A stretch of 48,362 nt of DNA from the NCBI RefSeq assembly GCF_001418345.1, contig NZ_LIPW01000012.1:1-48362 (forward strand), in the 5' to 3' direction. Positions 1 through 7,058 of the stretch are shown here, in pieces. Each line of letters starts with the position of its first letter. The first letter of the stretch is position 1. Below the pieces are notes generated by a model that had not been told where the DNA came from, did not search any database, and worked only from the letters and a program-made list of their open reading frames with translations. This stretch comes from Pseudidiomarina woesei (GTDB lineage: Bacteria > Pseudomonadota > Gammaproteobacteria > Enterobacterales > Alteromonadaceae). The translations under genes were made by a program, and so were the position numbers.

Positions 1-98
1 CGTTCGGACACACAATTCGTTGTGGAATTTGTATTTCGCTGCGCTACATTATTGCAAATTCCACAACAAATCGTGCGCCGCATAGGCGAGCGTTATGT
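1..98 (+). other. attC recombination site (left part may be cut by window edge)
   Basis: This is an imperfect dyad with perfect 12-bp arms, TTGTGGAATTTG at 20-31 and CAAATTCCACAA at 55-66. Weaker pairing continues outward. It ends in the core GTTATGT at 92-98, where a cassette junction would fall after the G at 92. This layout is typical of integron attC sites. The site belongs to a cassette whose gene lies off the left edge. Confidence 0.75.
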
Positions 99-115
99 TT
101 TCAAGGAGATCTGCA

Positions 116-673
116 TTGATTCGTGATCTGTTAGTGAAGGTTATCGAAAGGCTGGTTGATTTACTCCTCGGCTTTAAGTCGCTATTACTGCAAAAGAAAA
201 ATTCTACACAGGGCGGTGTGGAGCCGATACTAGTGCTTACTTACGAAGAGAAAAAAGTCGATCAGAAACGCGCAAAGAAATTTTCAAAAGCGCATAGAGC
301 CTATGTAGGGAAGCCGTACATCCTTCAGTGCAGCGAGGTAATTTTCAGCGAGGACGAACGCAAAAGCTTAATGAGATATGGGAGTTGGTTAAGTGCACTG
401 GCTTCGAACAAAATCAAGCCTGAAACACCTGCACAAGAAGAGTTTCTTCAAATGTGTCAGGAAATTCGGGGGTTGAGCTTTAGTGGGATGCTCGCGTACT
501 ACCAAAATAAATCAGATGAGCTAGATGTACTACGAGCAGTATGGCTGAAATACCTCTGTAGAGTAAAGTTTGAAAGAGATAATCCGAATTTGCCAAAAGA
601 AAACATTAAAGTTGATTGGGGTTGGCATGGGCCACCAATTCACTCTGGAGATCACGTATTCTTTTCGAAATAA
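116..673 (+). CDS. MaoP/DUF413-like protein in an integron cassette
   Basis: The C-terminal two thirds resemble the DUF413 (MaoP) family. Visible shared positions are a tyrosine-glycine pair in RYGSWLSAL, the P-x-T-x2-E-x2-F spacing in KPETPAQEEF, and VWLKYLCR near the end, which matches the VWxKYxxR element of MaoP. MaoP in enterobacteria acts with the maoS site in chromosome macrodomain organisation; a role here is not shown. The N-terminal 60 residues are basic and unlike MaoP. An ATG at 95 is possible, but it lies inside the attC core. AAGGAG at 103-108 sits 7 nt before an in-frame TTG at 116, so I chose the TTG. The cassette runs from the core at 92 to attC at 674-790. Family assignment rests on motif recall only. 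Confidence 0.6.
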   Translation: MIRDLLVKVIERLVDLLLGFKSLLLQKKNSTQGGVEPILVLTYEEKKVDQKRAKKFSKAHRAYVGKPYILQCSEVIFSEDERKSLMRYGSWLSALASNKIKPETPAQEEFLQMCQEIRGLSFSGMLAYYQNKSDELDVLRAVWLKYLCRVKFERDNPNLPKENIKVDWGWHGPPIHSGDHVFFSK

Positions 674-790
674 ACATAACAATCCGCTGCACGCCGACAC
701 ATACTGCTCCGCCCGTTTTTGTGTGTCGCTGCGCGCCACTTTACACAAAAACGCTCTCCGCAGTATGTGCGGGTGAGCGGGGCGTTTGTT
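674..790 (+). other. attC site of the MaoP-like cassette
   Basis: The left core ACATAAC (674-680) is the exact reverse complement of the cassette start GTTATGT (92-98), as expected when both derive from one circular cassette. Inner arms pair CGTTTTTGTGT with ACACAAAAACG and ACATACTGC with GCAGTATGT. The next cassette core is GTTTGTT at 784-790. The site starts directly after the stop codon of the preceding gene. Confidence 0.85.
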
Positions 791-813
791 TTTGTAGTGA
801 TGGAGCTTAGTAT

Positions 814-1278
814 ATGTTTAAGAAGTTTATTTTTGCACTAGGCATTATTGTGTCACTTACTGGTTGTAGTGCAACAGGACCTAAGTTTACTGAAACTGAA
901 GCACCAGAGGTAAATAAGGCTAAAGTGTATTTTTATCGGCCTTGGGCTATGTTAGATGGCGCTGCATCGCCAGTAGTGCAGATAAATGGCGTAGATAGTT
1001 TTGAGATAGGTAATGGTGGCTTCCATGTAATAGACCTTAGTCCAGGCAATACAATAATTGCAGTTAAAGAGGGTGGCTTTATGTCCAATTGGCGTGCCGG
1101 TCCGTTACAGATATCTTTCGATGCACAAGCCAATAACACTTATTTTGTTCGCTTAACTGCGGCTCTTGATAACGCAGCTTATGTTGGTGGCGTAGCCAGT
1201 ATTTCTGGTAACTACTCGCTTGGATTGGTTAATCCAGAAATCGCCAAGCAAGAACTGCGTGAAACTAAGAAAAACTAA
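814..1278 (+). CDS. DUF2846-like lipoprotein, cassette-borne
   Basis: This is a 154-residue exported protein. It has a short basic start, a hydrophobic stretch and a lipobox LTGC, giving a predicted lipidated Cys near residue 18. The segment KAKVYFYRPW after the signal is typical of DUF2846, a beta-rich envelope family of unknown role. The rest is consistent with a small beta-sandwich. A GGAG at 802-805 lies 8 nt before the ATG. The stop codon overlaps the left core of its attC (1273-1279), so the cassette has almost no 3-prime spacer. Its promoter, if any, must lie in the 24 nt after the junction or upstream in the array. Confidence 0.75.
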   Translation: MFKKFIFALGIIVSLTGCSATGPKFTETEAPEVNKAKVYFYRPWAMLDGAASPVVQINGVDSFEIGNGGFHVIDLSPGNTIIAVKEGGFMSNWRAGPLQISFDAQANNTYFVRLTAALDNAAYVGGVASISGNYSLGLVNPEIAKQELRETKKN

Positions 1279-1347
1279 CAAGGCAAGTCAGCATCGCACC
1301 TTCGGTGCTGGACTCGCTAACGCTCGCCGCTGCTTGCGGCGTTAAGC
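1273..1347 (+). other. attC site of the DUF2846 cassette
   Basis: The left core AACTAAC (1273-1279) differs by one base from the complement of this cassette's start GTTTGTT. The right core GTTAAGC is at 1341-1347. A GC-rich hairpin region with GCACC/GGTGC arms lies between. The boundaries follow from the cores. The secondary structure is less regular than in the other sites. Confidence 0.7.
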
Positions 1348-1375
1348 GCCAAGGTGCACGTAGCAAGGAGAATGT

Positions 1376-1990
1376 ATGAGCCAAACAGAAATAGTTATAC
1401 TGGCAAATTCAGTTAAGCATGGACAGCATTGCGTGGCTGGCAAGTGTATGAATACCGGCAGATGGATTAGACCTGTGTCCAATGCACAAGGTGCCGAGTT
1501 AAGTCATGAACAAGCAAAATATCAGAATCCATACGGTACGTATGGAGTAAAACCACTTCAAAAAATCCGAATGGGATTCTCACAACATGTTCCGCTTCCA
1601 CATCAGCCGGAAAATTATCTGATAGACGGCAACCTGTGGCAGCAAAACTATTCTATTGGAGTAGGGGATCTGCCCAACTACCTTGACCAACCTGTTGACA
1701 TATGGGGGCAGGATAACAGAGTACAGCATGCTCTAATTACTTCTGGATTATATAATGTTCCTCAATCGCTTTACCTCGTTCAAGTAGAGGGGCTTAGCCT
1801 CTATAATACAGACGACGGCAAGAGGAGAGCATCTTTTACTTATAACGGGATCACGTATGATCTAGCTGTGACTGATCCAAAATTTGACGAAATAGTAAGA
1901 GATAATCGCGATGTTAACCAAATTCTTTGTATAAGCCTTGGGGAAGAGTATCAAGGCTATTGCTACAAGCTTGTAGCCACAATTTTCTGA
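1376..1990 (+). CDS. dual-OB-domain protein, first gene of a three-gene cassette
   Basis: This 204-residue soluble protein has an N-terminal element (ILANSVKHG, then CVAGK and GRWIRPVS, residues about 8-35) that I recognise from proteins annotated as dual OB domain-containing. Cys19 and Cys24 and the WIRP motif stand out, and the rest looks strand-rich. OB folds commonly bind nucleic acid or nucleotides, but the function here is unknown. AAGGAG at 1365-1370 lies 5 nt before the ATG. Translation is probably coupled to the next gene, because the TGA stop overlaps that gene's ribosome site GAGG (1989-1992). The three genes sit between attC cores GTTAAGC (1341) and GCTTAAC (3046), so they move as one unit. 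Confidence 0.65.
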   Translation: MSQTEIVILANSVKHGQHCVAGKCMNTGRWIRPVSNAQGAELSHEQAKYQNPYGTYGVKPLQKIRMGFSQHVPLPHQPENYLIDGNLWQQNYSIGVGDLPNYLDQPVDIWGQDNRVQHALITSGLYNVPQSLYLVQVEGLSLYNTDDGKRRASFTYNGITYDLAVTDPKFDEIVRDNRDVNQILCISLGEEYQGYCYKLVATIF

Positions 1991-1997
1991 GGTTTTA

Positions 1998-2438
1998 ATG
2001 GATATTTATACTATCGGATTTACTCAAAAAAATGCTGAAAAATTTTTTAAATTTCTCAGGGTTTCTGGTGTTAAAACACTTGTCGATGTTCGCTTAAATA
2101 ATGTATCGCAATTAGCAGGTTTCGCAAAAAAAGACGATCTTAAGTTCTTTCTGAGAGAGCTGTGCGGGGCTGAATATGTTCATTCACCAGAGCTTGCGCC
2201 AACTAAAGATATTTTAAATGCGTACAAAAAAGGGGAAATGCCTTGGAACGTTTACGAGGATAAGTTTCTAAATCTTATGGCGCAGCGAAATATTGAGAAA
2301 TCGATTAAGTCAGAACTGCTTGATCATGGGTGTTTGCTATGCAGCGAGCATGAACCACATTTTTGCCACAGAAGGCTGGTTGTCGAGTATCTTAATGAAC
2401 ATTCAAATCTAAACCTCAAAGTGAAGCATTTATACTGA
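1998..2438 (+). CDS. DUF488 family protein
   Basis: The 146-residue product carries the DUF488 hallmarks: N-terminal IYTIGFTQK, VDVR at 29-32, and the C-terminal motif CSEHEP-HF-CHR (Cys115, Pro120, Cys123, His124, Arg125). DUF488 proteins are small rhodanese-like proteins of unsettled function, often next to nucleic-acid or conflict genes. The two cysteines and the histidine suggest a metal site or redox/catalytic thiols, which is inference. It is the middle gene of the cassette. It starts 7 nt after the dual-OB stop and overlaps the next gene by one base (TGATG at 2436-2440), so stoichiometric co-expression is likely. Confidence 0.85.
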   Translation: MDIYTIGFTQKNAEKFFKFLRVSGVKTLVDVRLNNVSQLAGFAKKDDLKFFLRELCGAEYVHSPELAPTKDILNAYKKGEMPWNVYEDKFLNLMAQRNIEKSIKSELLDHGCLLCSEHEPHFCHRRLVVEYLNEHSNLNLKVKHLY

Positions 2439-3043
2439 TGGCTATTGTTCTAATTTTTTATCCGAAGGACTTTAATTGCTACTCGAAGTTCTCTCGGAAA
2501 GTAGGCAAAATAATTTCGAGCTTAGACAAGGTTTCTTTAGTATACCCCGCCGATCCTAACGGATTCATTCAGAAATTCTGCGAAGAGCAGCCTGATGAAA
2601 TACAAAGTAAAGAGCTTTTTGATTGGCAAAATGAAAATATAACCCACGCGATAGTTTTTGATGATGGTGAAGAATTTCCGATGGAGACTCAAAGGTTGCG
2701 ATCTATCGGGTTGCCCATCCGGGTCGTGAATATTTCGATAACGCGCGTTATAAATATAAAAATAGACACTGAATACCAAGCAAAAAAAAGCACGCCAAAC
2801 TATGAGTATATCGGGAGAGGATCATACTGGGGTAACCCTTATTCAATGTATGAAGAAGGTGATGATCGCGAAGAAGTTATTCGAAAATTTAAGTATGACT
2901 TCGATTATGAAAAGTTTCCAAATAAAGAAAAATCAGAGGTGTATAAATTGGCAGGAAAGCGATTAGGCTGCTTTTGTAAACCGCACGCATGTCACGGTGA
3001 TGTTCTTGCAGATTTTTTGAATTCATGGGATGACGGAAAGTAA
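2438..3043 (+). CDS. DUF4326 domain protein with an extra N-terminal region
   Basis: The C-terminal half is a clear DUF4326 domain. IGRGSYWGNPY lies at 125-135 and the terminal motif LGCFCKPHACHGDVLADFL at 176-194, with Cys178, Cys180, Pro182, Cys185 and His186. The first 100 residues (LIFYPKD, then an alternating strand/helix pattern ending in FDDGEEFP and IRVVNIS) look like a separate alpha/beta domain that I cannot name. The start codon shares a base with the DUF488 stop. Its P-x2-CH-x3-L ending resembles that of the upstream DUF488 partner. The stop lies 2 nt before the attC left core. The biochemical role is unknown. Confidence 0.8.
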   Translation: MAIVLIFYPKDFNCYSKFSRKVGKIISSLDKVSLVYPADPNGFIQKFCEEQPDEIQSKELFDWQNENITHAIVFDDGEEFPMETQRLRSIGLPIRVVNISITRVINIKIDTEYQAKKSTPNYEYIGRGSYWGNPYSMYEEGDDREEVIRKFKYDFDYEKFPNKEKSEVYKLAGKRLGCFCKPHACHGDVLADFLNSWDDGK

Positions 3044-3045
3044 GC

Positions 3046-3117
3046 GCTTAACAAAGCGCTGCTACGGAAAATTTACTCGCTGGCGCTCCTAAATTTCCGC
3101 AGAGTGCGGCGTTAGGG
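3046..3117 (+). other. attC site of the three-gene cassette
   Basis: The left core GCTTAAC (3046-3052) is the exact reverse complement of this cassette's start GTTAAGC (1341-1347). Arms GGAAAATTTA (3066-3075) and TAAATTTCC (3090-3098) pair with one bulged base, the usual extrahelical-base signature. The right core is GTTAGGG at 3111-3117, where the toxin-antitoxin cassette begins. Confidence 0.85.
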
Positions 3118-3151
3118 CTCAGTTTTTATCTAGGCAAAACTATGAAAATAA

Positions 3152-3187
3152 CCTAAAATATGATCTTTATTTAGGTCATATTTGAGG
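3152..3187 (+). promoter_or_regulatory. candidate operator of the toxin-antitoxin operon
   Basis: CCTAAAATATGA (3152-3163) and TCATATTTGAGG (3176-3187) form a dyad with one mismatch, ending 5 nt before the antitoxin ATG. A third related block, TTTAGGTCAT, lies between them. YefM/Phd antitoxins usually repress their own promoter through such palindromes. The right arm also contains the GAGG ribosome site. Confidence 0.55.
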
Positions 3188-3192
3188 TTTTT

Positions 3193-3444
3193 ATGCGCCA
3201 AGTGTTAGCAGATTTTTCTGTAAGCATCTCAGAGTTAAAGAAAAATCCATCATCGTTGCTGTCCCAAGCTAGTGGTTCACCTATTGCTATCTTGAATCAT
3301 AATAAGCCTGCTGCATACCTTATACCTGCGGATACGTATGAGGCAATTATGGAAATGATCGAGAATTACGAACTGGGCAAGCTGGTCGAAGAGCGTCGTA
3401 GTGAGCGTGCAGAAGCCATCGCGGTGTCGCTGGATGACCTATAA
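3193..3444 (+). CDS. YefM/Phd-family antitoxin
   Basis: The 83-residue product begins with the beta-strand and helix typical of Phd/YefM DNA-binding antitoxins (VSISELKKNPSSLL, then SPIAILNHNKPAAYLIP). It ends in an acidic, probably disordered tail that would neutralise the toxin. GAGG at 3184-3187 precedes the ATG. It overlaps the toxin gene by 11 nt, the usual coupled order with antitoxin first. It carries its own promoter and operator region, as many cassette TA pairs do. Such pairs are thought to stabilise cassette arrays; that role is inference here. Confidence 0.9.
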   Translation: MRQVLADFSVSISELKKNPSSLLSQASGSPIAILNHNKPAAYLIPADTYEAIMEMIENYELGKLVEERRSERAEAIAVSLDDL

Positions 3445-3718
3445 GCTGAAATTTGTACCCTCAGCACTGAAGGAATGGAAGAAGCTGAACGCTGCTATAA
3501 GAAGTCAGTTCAAGAAGAAGCTTGAGGAGCGACTTATTAATCCAAGAGTGCCTTCGGCAAAGCTTGGAGGCTACAGTTCAGTGTACAAAATTAAACTACG
3601 ATCAGCGGGTTACCGATTGGTTTACGAAGTGGTCGATGAAGAGCTAGTCATCTATGCTCTTGTCGTTGGTAAACGAGAGAAAGGGAAGGTCTACCAGACT
3701 TTGAAGGACCGAAAATGA
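3434..3718 (+). CDS. relE: RelE/ParE-superfamily toxin
   Basis: This 94-residue basic protein shows the RelE pattern: KLKFVPSALKEWKKL, then a lysine-rich helix QFKKKLEERL, then strands KIKLRSAGYRLVYEV and VVGKREKGKVY. The conserved basic residues used for mRNA cleavage by RelE-type toxins are present (KIKLR, YR, KRE). I start at the ATG at 3434, giving MTYKLKF. A GTG at 3401 would add 11 residues read from antitoxin sequence. The gene has no identifiable attC after it. Confidence 0.88.
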   Translation: MTYKLKFVPSALKEWKKLNAAIRSQFKKKLEERLINPRVPSAKLGGYSSVYKIKLRSAGYRLVYEVVDEELVIYALVVGKREKGKVYQTLKDRK

Positions 3719-3896
3719 TGCCGACATCTCGCCATTAAAAGCAGTTGCAACGGCTGCCAATGTCAACAAGGGGTGAAAACTGATCCACACTCGATCAATT
3801 TTAATCTGTTGCTAATAGCTACACTGCGGATCGACTATTAACGTACTGCCAACGGGTATATAAGGTATCTCTAGGTCACATAATCGGTGAGAGTCT
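3719..3896. other. non-coding junction after the last cassette
   Basis: No attC is visible. The complement of the cassette start GTTAGGG would be CCCTAAC, and it does not occur here. The segment around 3757-3790, including GGGGTGAAAACTGATCCAC, reminds me of insertion-sequence end sequences, but I cannot identify an element or matching terminal repeats. It probably marks the array end or a deletion scar. Confidence 0.35.
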
Positions 3897-4451
3897 ATGA
3901 AAATTTTGAACGTACTGTTGTTTTTAGCTATCTGCGGACTATCTTTTATGTCAACCTCGTTGTTAGCTGACGACAACCTAAAGCTACTTGCTGCTTATCA
4001 AGCTGATCAAGAAGCGCGTTCGGAAGAGAATTTGAAAAACGGTAATTTCCCGATATATAGCGATGAAATGGCCCGCCGATTATTGGTTTTTGAAGAGCTG
4101 GTTAATGGCCGTATTTCAACTGCTGCAGATTTCGTGCATGCAGCGGTTATATTGCAACATACAAATCTTGAGCACGTTGACAAAAAACTCGTAAGTATGG
4201 GCAATGAAAATCACTTGTTGGCATTTTATTTGGCAAAACGAGCTGCGGAATTAAACCATCCTGACGGTCGTTGGTTGATGGCTGCAACCTACAATCGATA
4301 TATCGAAAACCGCGGACTAAGTCTTGAGTCTTATGGCGTGGCTTATAGCGATGGTGAATTGAAAGCGGCTAGCAAAGATATATCCACTGCTGATCGAACA
4401 ACCAAAGGCTTGCCCCCGTTACCTGCGATTGTATACGAACGCGATGAGTAA
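3897..4451 (+). CDS. secreted protein of unknown function
   Basis: The 184-residue product has an N-terminal signal peptide (MKILNVLLFLAICGLSFM, likely cleaved near LLADD). The mature part is helical: DEMARRLLVFEELVNG, AADFVHAAVILQH, LAFYLAKRAAELNHPDGRWLMAATYNRY. The FxHAAxxLQH and AAxLxHPDxRWLxAAxxxRY spacing belongs to a widespread family of uncharacterised bacterial proteins for which I know no function. The ribosome site is GGTGAGAG at 3885-3892. The AT-rich composition and the position beside the array suggest acquired DNA. Confidence 0.7.
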   Translation: MKILNVLLFLAICGLSFMSTSLLADDNLKLLAAYQADQEARSEENLKNGNFPIYSDEMARRLLVFEELVNGRISTAADFVHAAVILQHTNLEHVDKKLVSMGNENHLLAFYLAKRAAELNHPDGRWLMAATYNRYIENRGLSLESYGVAYSDGELKAASKDISTADRTTKGLPPLPAIVYERDE

Positions 4452-4467
4452 TACATGCGGGGGCGTA

Positions 4468-4839
4468 ATGTCCGTTAGGTTTGTTTTCAGTTTATGCGTC
4501 GTATTTATTTTATCCTCGTGTGCTGTAAGTTCAGACACGGAAACGCCAATATGTTTTGCTTCCGAGTCTGAAGCGCGCAAAGTGGGCCGTAAGATATATG
4601 ACAAAGGATTTAACCACCGAGTAAGCTATTGGGTTACCGGTAATTCAGAAAAAACGATTGTGGGTCTCGGACTAAAATGGGGGGGATTTTCACCTACAGA
4701 TTTTTGTCCACAAGATCAGTTTCCGGTTTTAGTGCTTTATGATCAACCGAAGGATAGCCCATATGATAAGCAGGTTGTTTTGAAATGGGCTAATTTTGTG
4801 TTTCGCCAAATGCATAACGATATGAAAACCTCTGGATAA
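4468..4839 (+). CDS. small lipoprotein, unknown function
   Basis: I start at the ATG at 4468, giving a lipoprotein signal MSVRFVFSLCVVFILSSC with lipobox LSSC and a predicted mature protein of about 105 residues. Longer in-frame starts at 4429 (TTG) and 4444 (ATG) overlap the upstream stop and lack a signal peptide at the N-terminus. A G-run before the ATG may serve as the ribosome site. The mature part has several aromatics and three cysteines, and I see no named domain. It probably forms a unit with the genes either side. Confidence 0.6.
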   Translation: MSVRFVFSLCVVFILSSCAVSSDTETPICFASESEARKVGRKIYDKGFNHRVSYWVTGNSEKTIVGLGLKWGGFSPTDFCPQDQFPVLVLYDQPKDSPYDKQVVLKWANFVFRQMHNDMKTSG

Positions 4840-4851
4840 GGCACTCATCAA

Positions 4852-5853
4852 ATGCGCACCGCCATAAAAACGAAAATACCACTGCTATTTCTCATTGCTA
4901 TTTCGCTATGGTGGACGTTTTATTATCAATCGAATTCAGTGCTGAATGACTTTGGAAGTGCCAACTATGAATGGCTGTTCTTCATTGATGCGTTCTTTGT
5001 TCTGCCCATACTCTGCTTTGTCTGCATAAAGAATAAAAAAGAAGCACTACTAAAAGCCACTGTGCTGTGCAGCATTGCTGTTTTGGTCGGCAGTTTTATT
5101 ATTCCGCAGACAAATAAACTAATTTGGCCCTATCTTGAGCAGGGGCGGTATTTCGTTTTAGCCGCATTGGTGCTGCTTGAGTTATCGGTGTTGCTTACTG
5201 TTTATGTTTCGATTAAAGCGGCGCTAAACCAGAACATCGATCCAGATTTGGCTATAGCAGAACCGATTAAGCGCTATTTAGGAGACGGTTTGGTGGCTAA
5301 GGTGTTCAGTTTTGAAACCCGCCTGTGGACTTACGCATTATTTGCTAGCCGAATTAAGCCAGAACGCTTTAATGGCGAGCAGCATTTTACTTATCACCAA
5401 AAAGACGGCGCACAGAGCAACCTACTTGGGTTTATTTTATTAATTATTATTGAACTGCCAATTGCGCATGTATTACTGCATTTTTTCTGGTCGCCACTTG
5501 CGGCAAATATTATCACAGCGCTAACGCTATTTAGTTTGGTGTTTTTTATCGCTGAATATCGTGCGTACGCGAAACGGCCTATTTCGCTAACCGCAAACGA
5601 GTTAATTATTCGCTATGGAATTTATCCACCGCAGGTTATTCCGTTATCAAAAATTGCAGCGGTTAAGGCGCATGCAACTTATGTAAAGCGAGCAAAGCAA
5701 GTGAAACGCTATAACAGTTCAGGTGTGCCAAATATTGCGATTGAATTGAAGCCAGCAAGTGATGGTTCGGATCATGTGATACCGACAATATACTTGGGGA
5801 TTGATCAGCCTAATGTATTTTTAAATGAACTCAAGCCTCGGCTAGCTCTATAG
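4852..5853 (+). CDS. multi-pass membrane protein, unknown function
   Basis: The 333-residue product has about six hydrophobic helices: IPLLFLIAISLWWTF, FFIDAFFVLPILCFV, VLCSIAVLVGSFII, FVLAALVLLELSVLL, and two after residue 185. The C-terminal soluble tail includes PISLTANELIIRYGIYPPQVIPLSKIAAV. That tail resembles the strand pattern of bacterial PH-like domains fused to membrane segments, but the match is weak. It starts 13 nt after the upstream lipoprotein, so co-transcription is likely. I do not recognise a specific family. Confidence 0.6.
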   Translation: MRTAIKTKIPLLFLIAISLWWTFYYQSNSVLNDFGSANYEWLFFIDAFFVLPILCFVCIKNKKEALLKATVLCSIAVLVGSFIIPQTNKLIWPYLEQGRYFVLAALVLLELSVLLTVYVSIKAALNQNIDPDLAIAEPIKRYLGDGLVAKVFSFETRLWTYALFASRIKPERFNGEQHFTYHQKDGAQSNLLGFILLIIIELPIAHVLLHFFWSPLAANIITALTLFSLVFFIAEYRAYAKRPISLTANELIIRYGIYPPQVIPLSKIAAVKAHATYVKRAKQVKRYNSSGVPNIAIELKPASDGSDHVIPTIYLGIDQPNVFLNELKPRLAL

Positions 5854-6092
5854 CTAATTGGCTTAATGATTAAACGCCACTTATCATAAAATTGATAGCT
5901 GCGATGATTTTTGAATGATAGCGCAGAGCAGGATTAGGGTTGGTTTGGCACCTTTGGTGTTTGGGCGGCGGTGCTCTCATGCAAGTGTGGCAAAAAAAAG
6001 CTGGCGGATTGTCGCTAACGGGTGCATTTCAATACGTTGCGAGTTGTGTGTTTATATGGCTAATGTTGGCCATTTTGGAGAACTAATTGCGT

Positions 6093-6698
6093 ATGAGCCG
6101 TAATCAAAAACTGCTGCTATTCATGTTCATTCCGCTGCTTTCAAGCTGCCAAGTGGCAGGCGTTGCCGTGCAAGCCGTCACCGGCAGTATTGGCTGCAGT
6201 GTCAATGACAACCCAACGGCTAACCTTCAACCCGGTGCAACGCGAGACATCGCGCTGAACTTATCACTGAACGATGCGGGTAAAGTGATTGAGCTTAATG
6301 AAACCGCGGTGTGTGAGTACCAAGGCAGTATGTGCGCCGGCGGCAAGTGGTATTCAGTCTGGTATGGTGACCAAGATATCACCCACACGATCAATTTATC
6401 TGATGACAATCAGCTGGTATTTAAACCGCATAATTTCTGCATTCAAGTCCATGACTATGAAGAACAATGTGCAGCCGGTAATTGCTCAGCAAGTGAGCAG
6501 TTCATGGTTAAATTACACTATTCAAAAGCCATACAAGAACAGCGAAAGGCGCAAGATGTTGACTGGAAACAAGGCGAAATGACAGATTTCTCATTGGTTA
6601 ATGGCCAAAAACTAGTGAACTACGGGTATGACGTTAGCAACTATCGTGTTGTTTTTGGTGACCTAAAATCTGCCAGTACAGCTGGAAAATTATTATAA
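6093..6698 (+). CDS. lipoprotein, unknown function
   Basis: The lipoprotein signal MSRNQKLLLFMFIPLLSSC ends in lipobox LSSC, followed by about 180 mature residues rich in cysteine (about eight, including CEYQGSMCAGG and CAAGNC). Several cysteine pairs suggest disulfides in the periplasm. A TTG at 6087 sits 6 nt after GGAG (6077-6080) and could be the real start; the ATG at 6093 gives the same signal. No domain was recognised. A two-helix membrane protein follows 27 nt later. Confidence 0.6.
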   Translation: MSRNQKLLLFMFIPLLSSCQVAGVAVQAVTGSIGCSVNDNPTANLQPGATRDIALNLSLNDAGKVIELNETAVCEYQGSMCAGGKWYSVWYGDQDITHTINLSDDNQLVFKPHNFCIQVHDYEEQCAAGNCSASEQFMVKLHYSKAIQEQRKAQDVDWKQGEMTDFSLVNGQKLVNYGYDVSNYRVVFGDLKSASTAGKLL

Positions 6699-6725
6699 AT
6701 CGCTAACTGAATAATTGGAGTCATT

Positions 6726-6977
6726 ATGCTTACAAAATTACTGCAGCATGTGGGCGCGTTTGTCATTGTTATGTTGGCTTTTGCATTACTAAGCTTGCCG
6801 GCTATTGGTTTTACTTATTTGCTGGCGTGGTTGTTAAGCTTAGTGTTTGATATTAACTTCGACAGTGCAATTACGCACGGTGTGTTGTTGGTGCTTTCGG
6901 CTATTTGGACCCTAGCCACCATAAACAGCAAAGAAGGTAGCGAAGAATTATCTAAAATGCTGACGTTGAAGCGTTAA
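6726..6977 (+). CDS. small two-helix membrane protein
   Basis: The 83-residue product has two hydrophobic segments (about 9-41 and 52-66) and a charged C-terminal tail. TTGGAG (6715-6720) lies 5 nt before the ATG. No family was recognised. It could be co-transcribed with the upstream lipoprotein gene. Confidence 0.55.
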   Translation: MLTKLLQHVGAFVIVMLAFALLSLPAIGFTYLLAWLLSLVFDINFDSAITHGVLLVLSAIWTLATINSKEGSEELSKMLTLKR

Positions 6978-7058
6978 CGGCAGCGCTTTGAAAACGTCAT
7001 AAAAATGTCATAAAGCGGTGCTACGTTGGCTGATCACCAAAGCTAAAAAGGAATAATA

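Noticed and set aside
3401-3433. GTG start for the RelE toxin
   Set aside because: The extra residues come from the antitoxin C-terminus in another frame. The ATG at 3434 gives the usual family start.
5915-6103. 62-residue open frame between the membrane-protein and lipoprotein genes
   Set aside because: It has no ribosome site, a composition unlike its neighbours and no recognisable motif. It overlaps the next gene's 5-prime end. The 5854-6086 gap otherwise shows nothing I can name.
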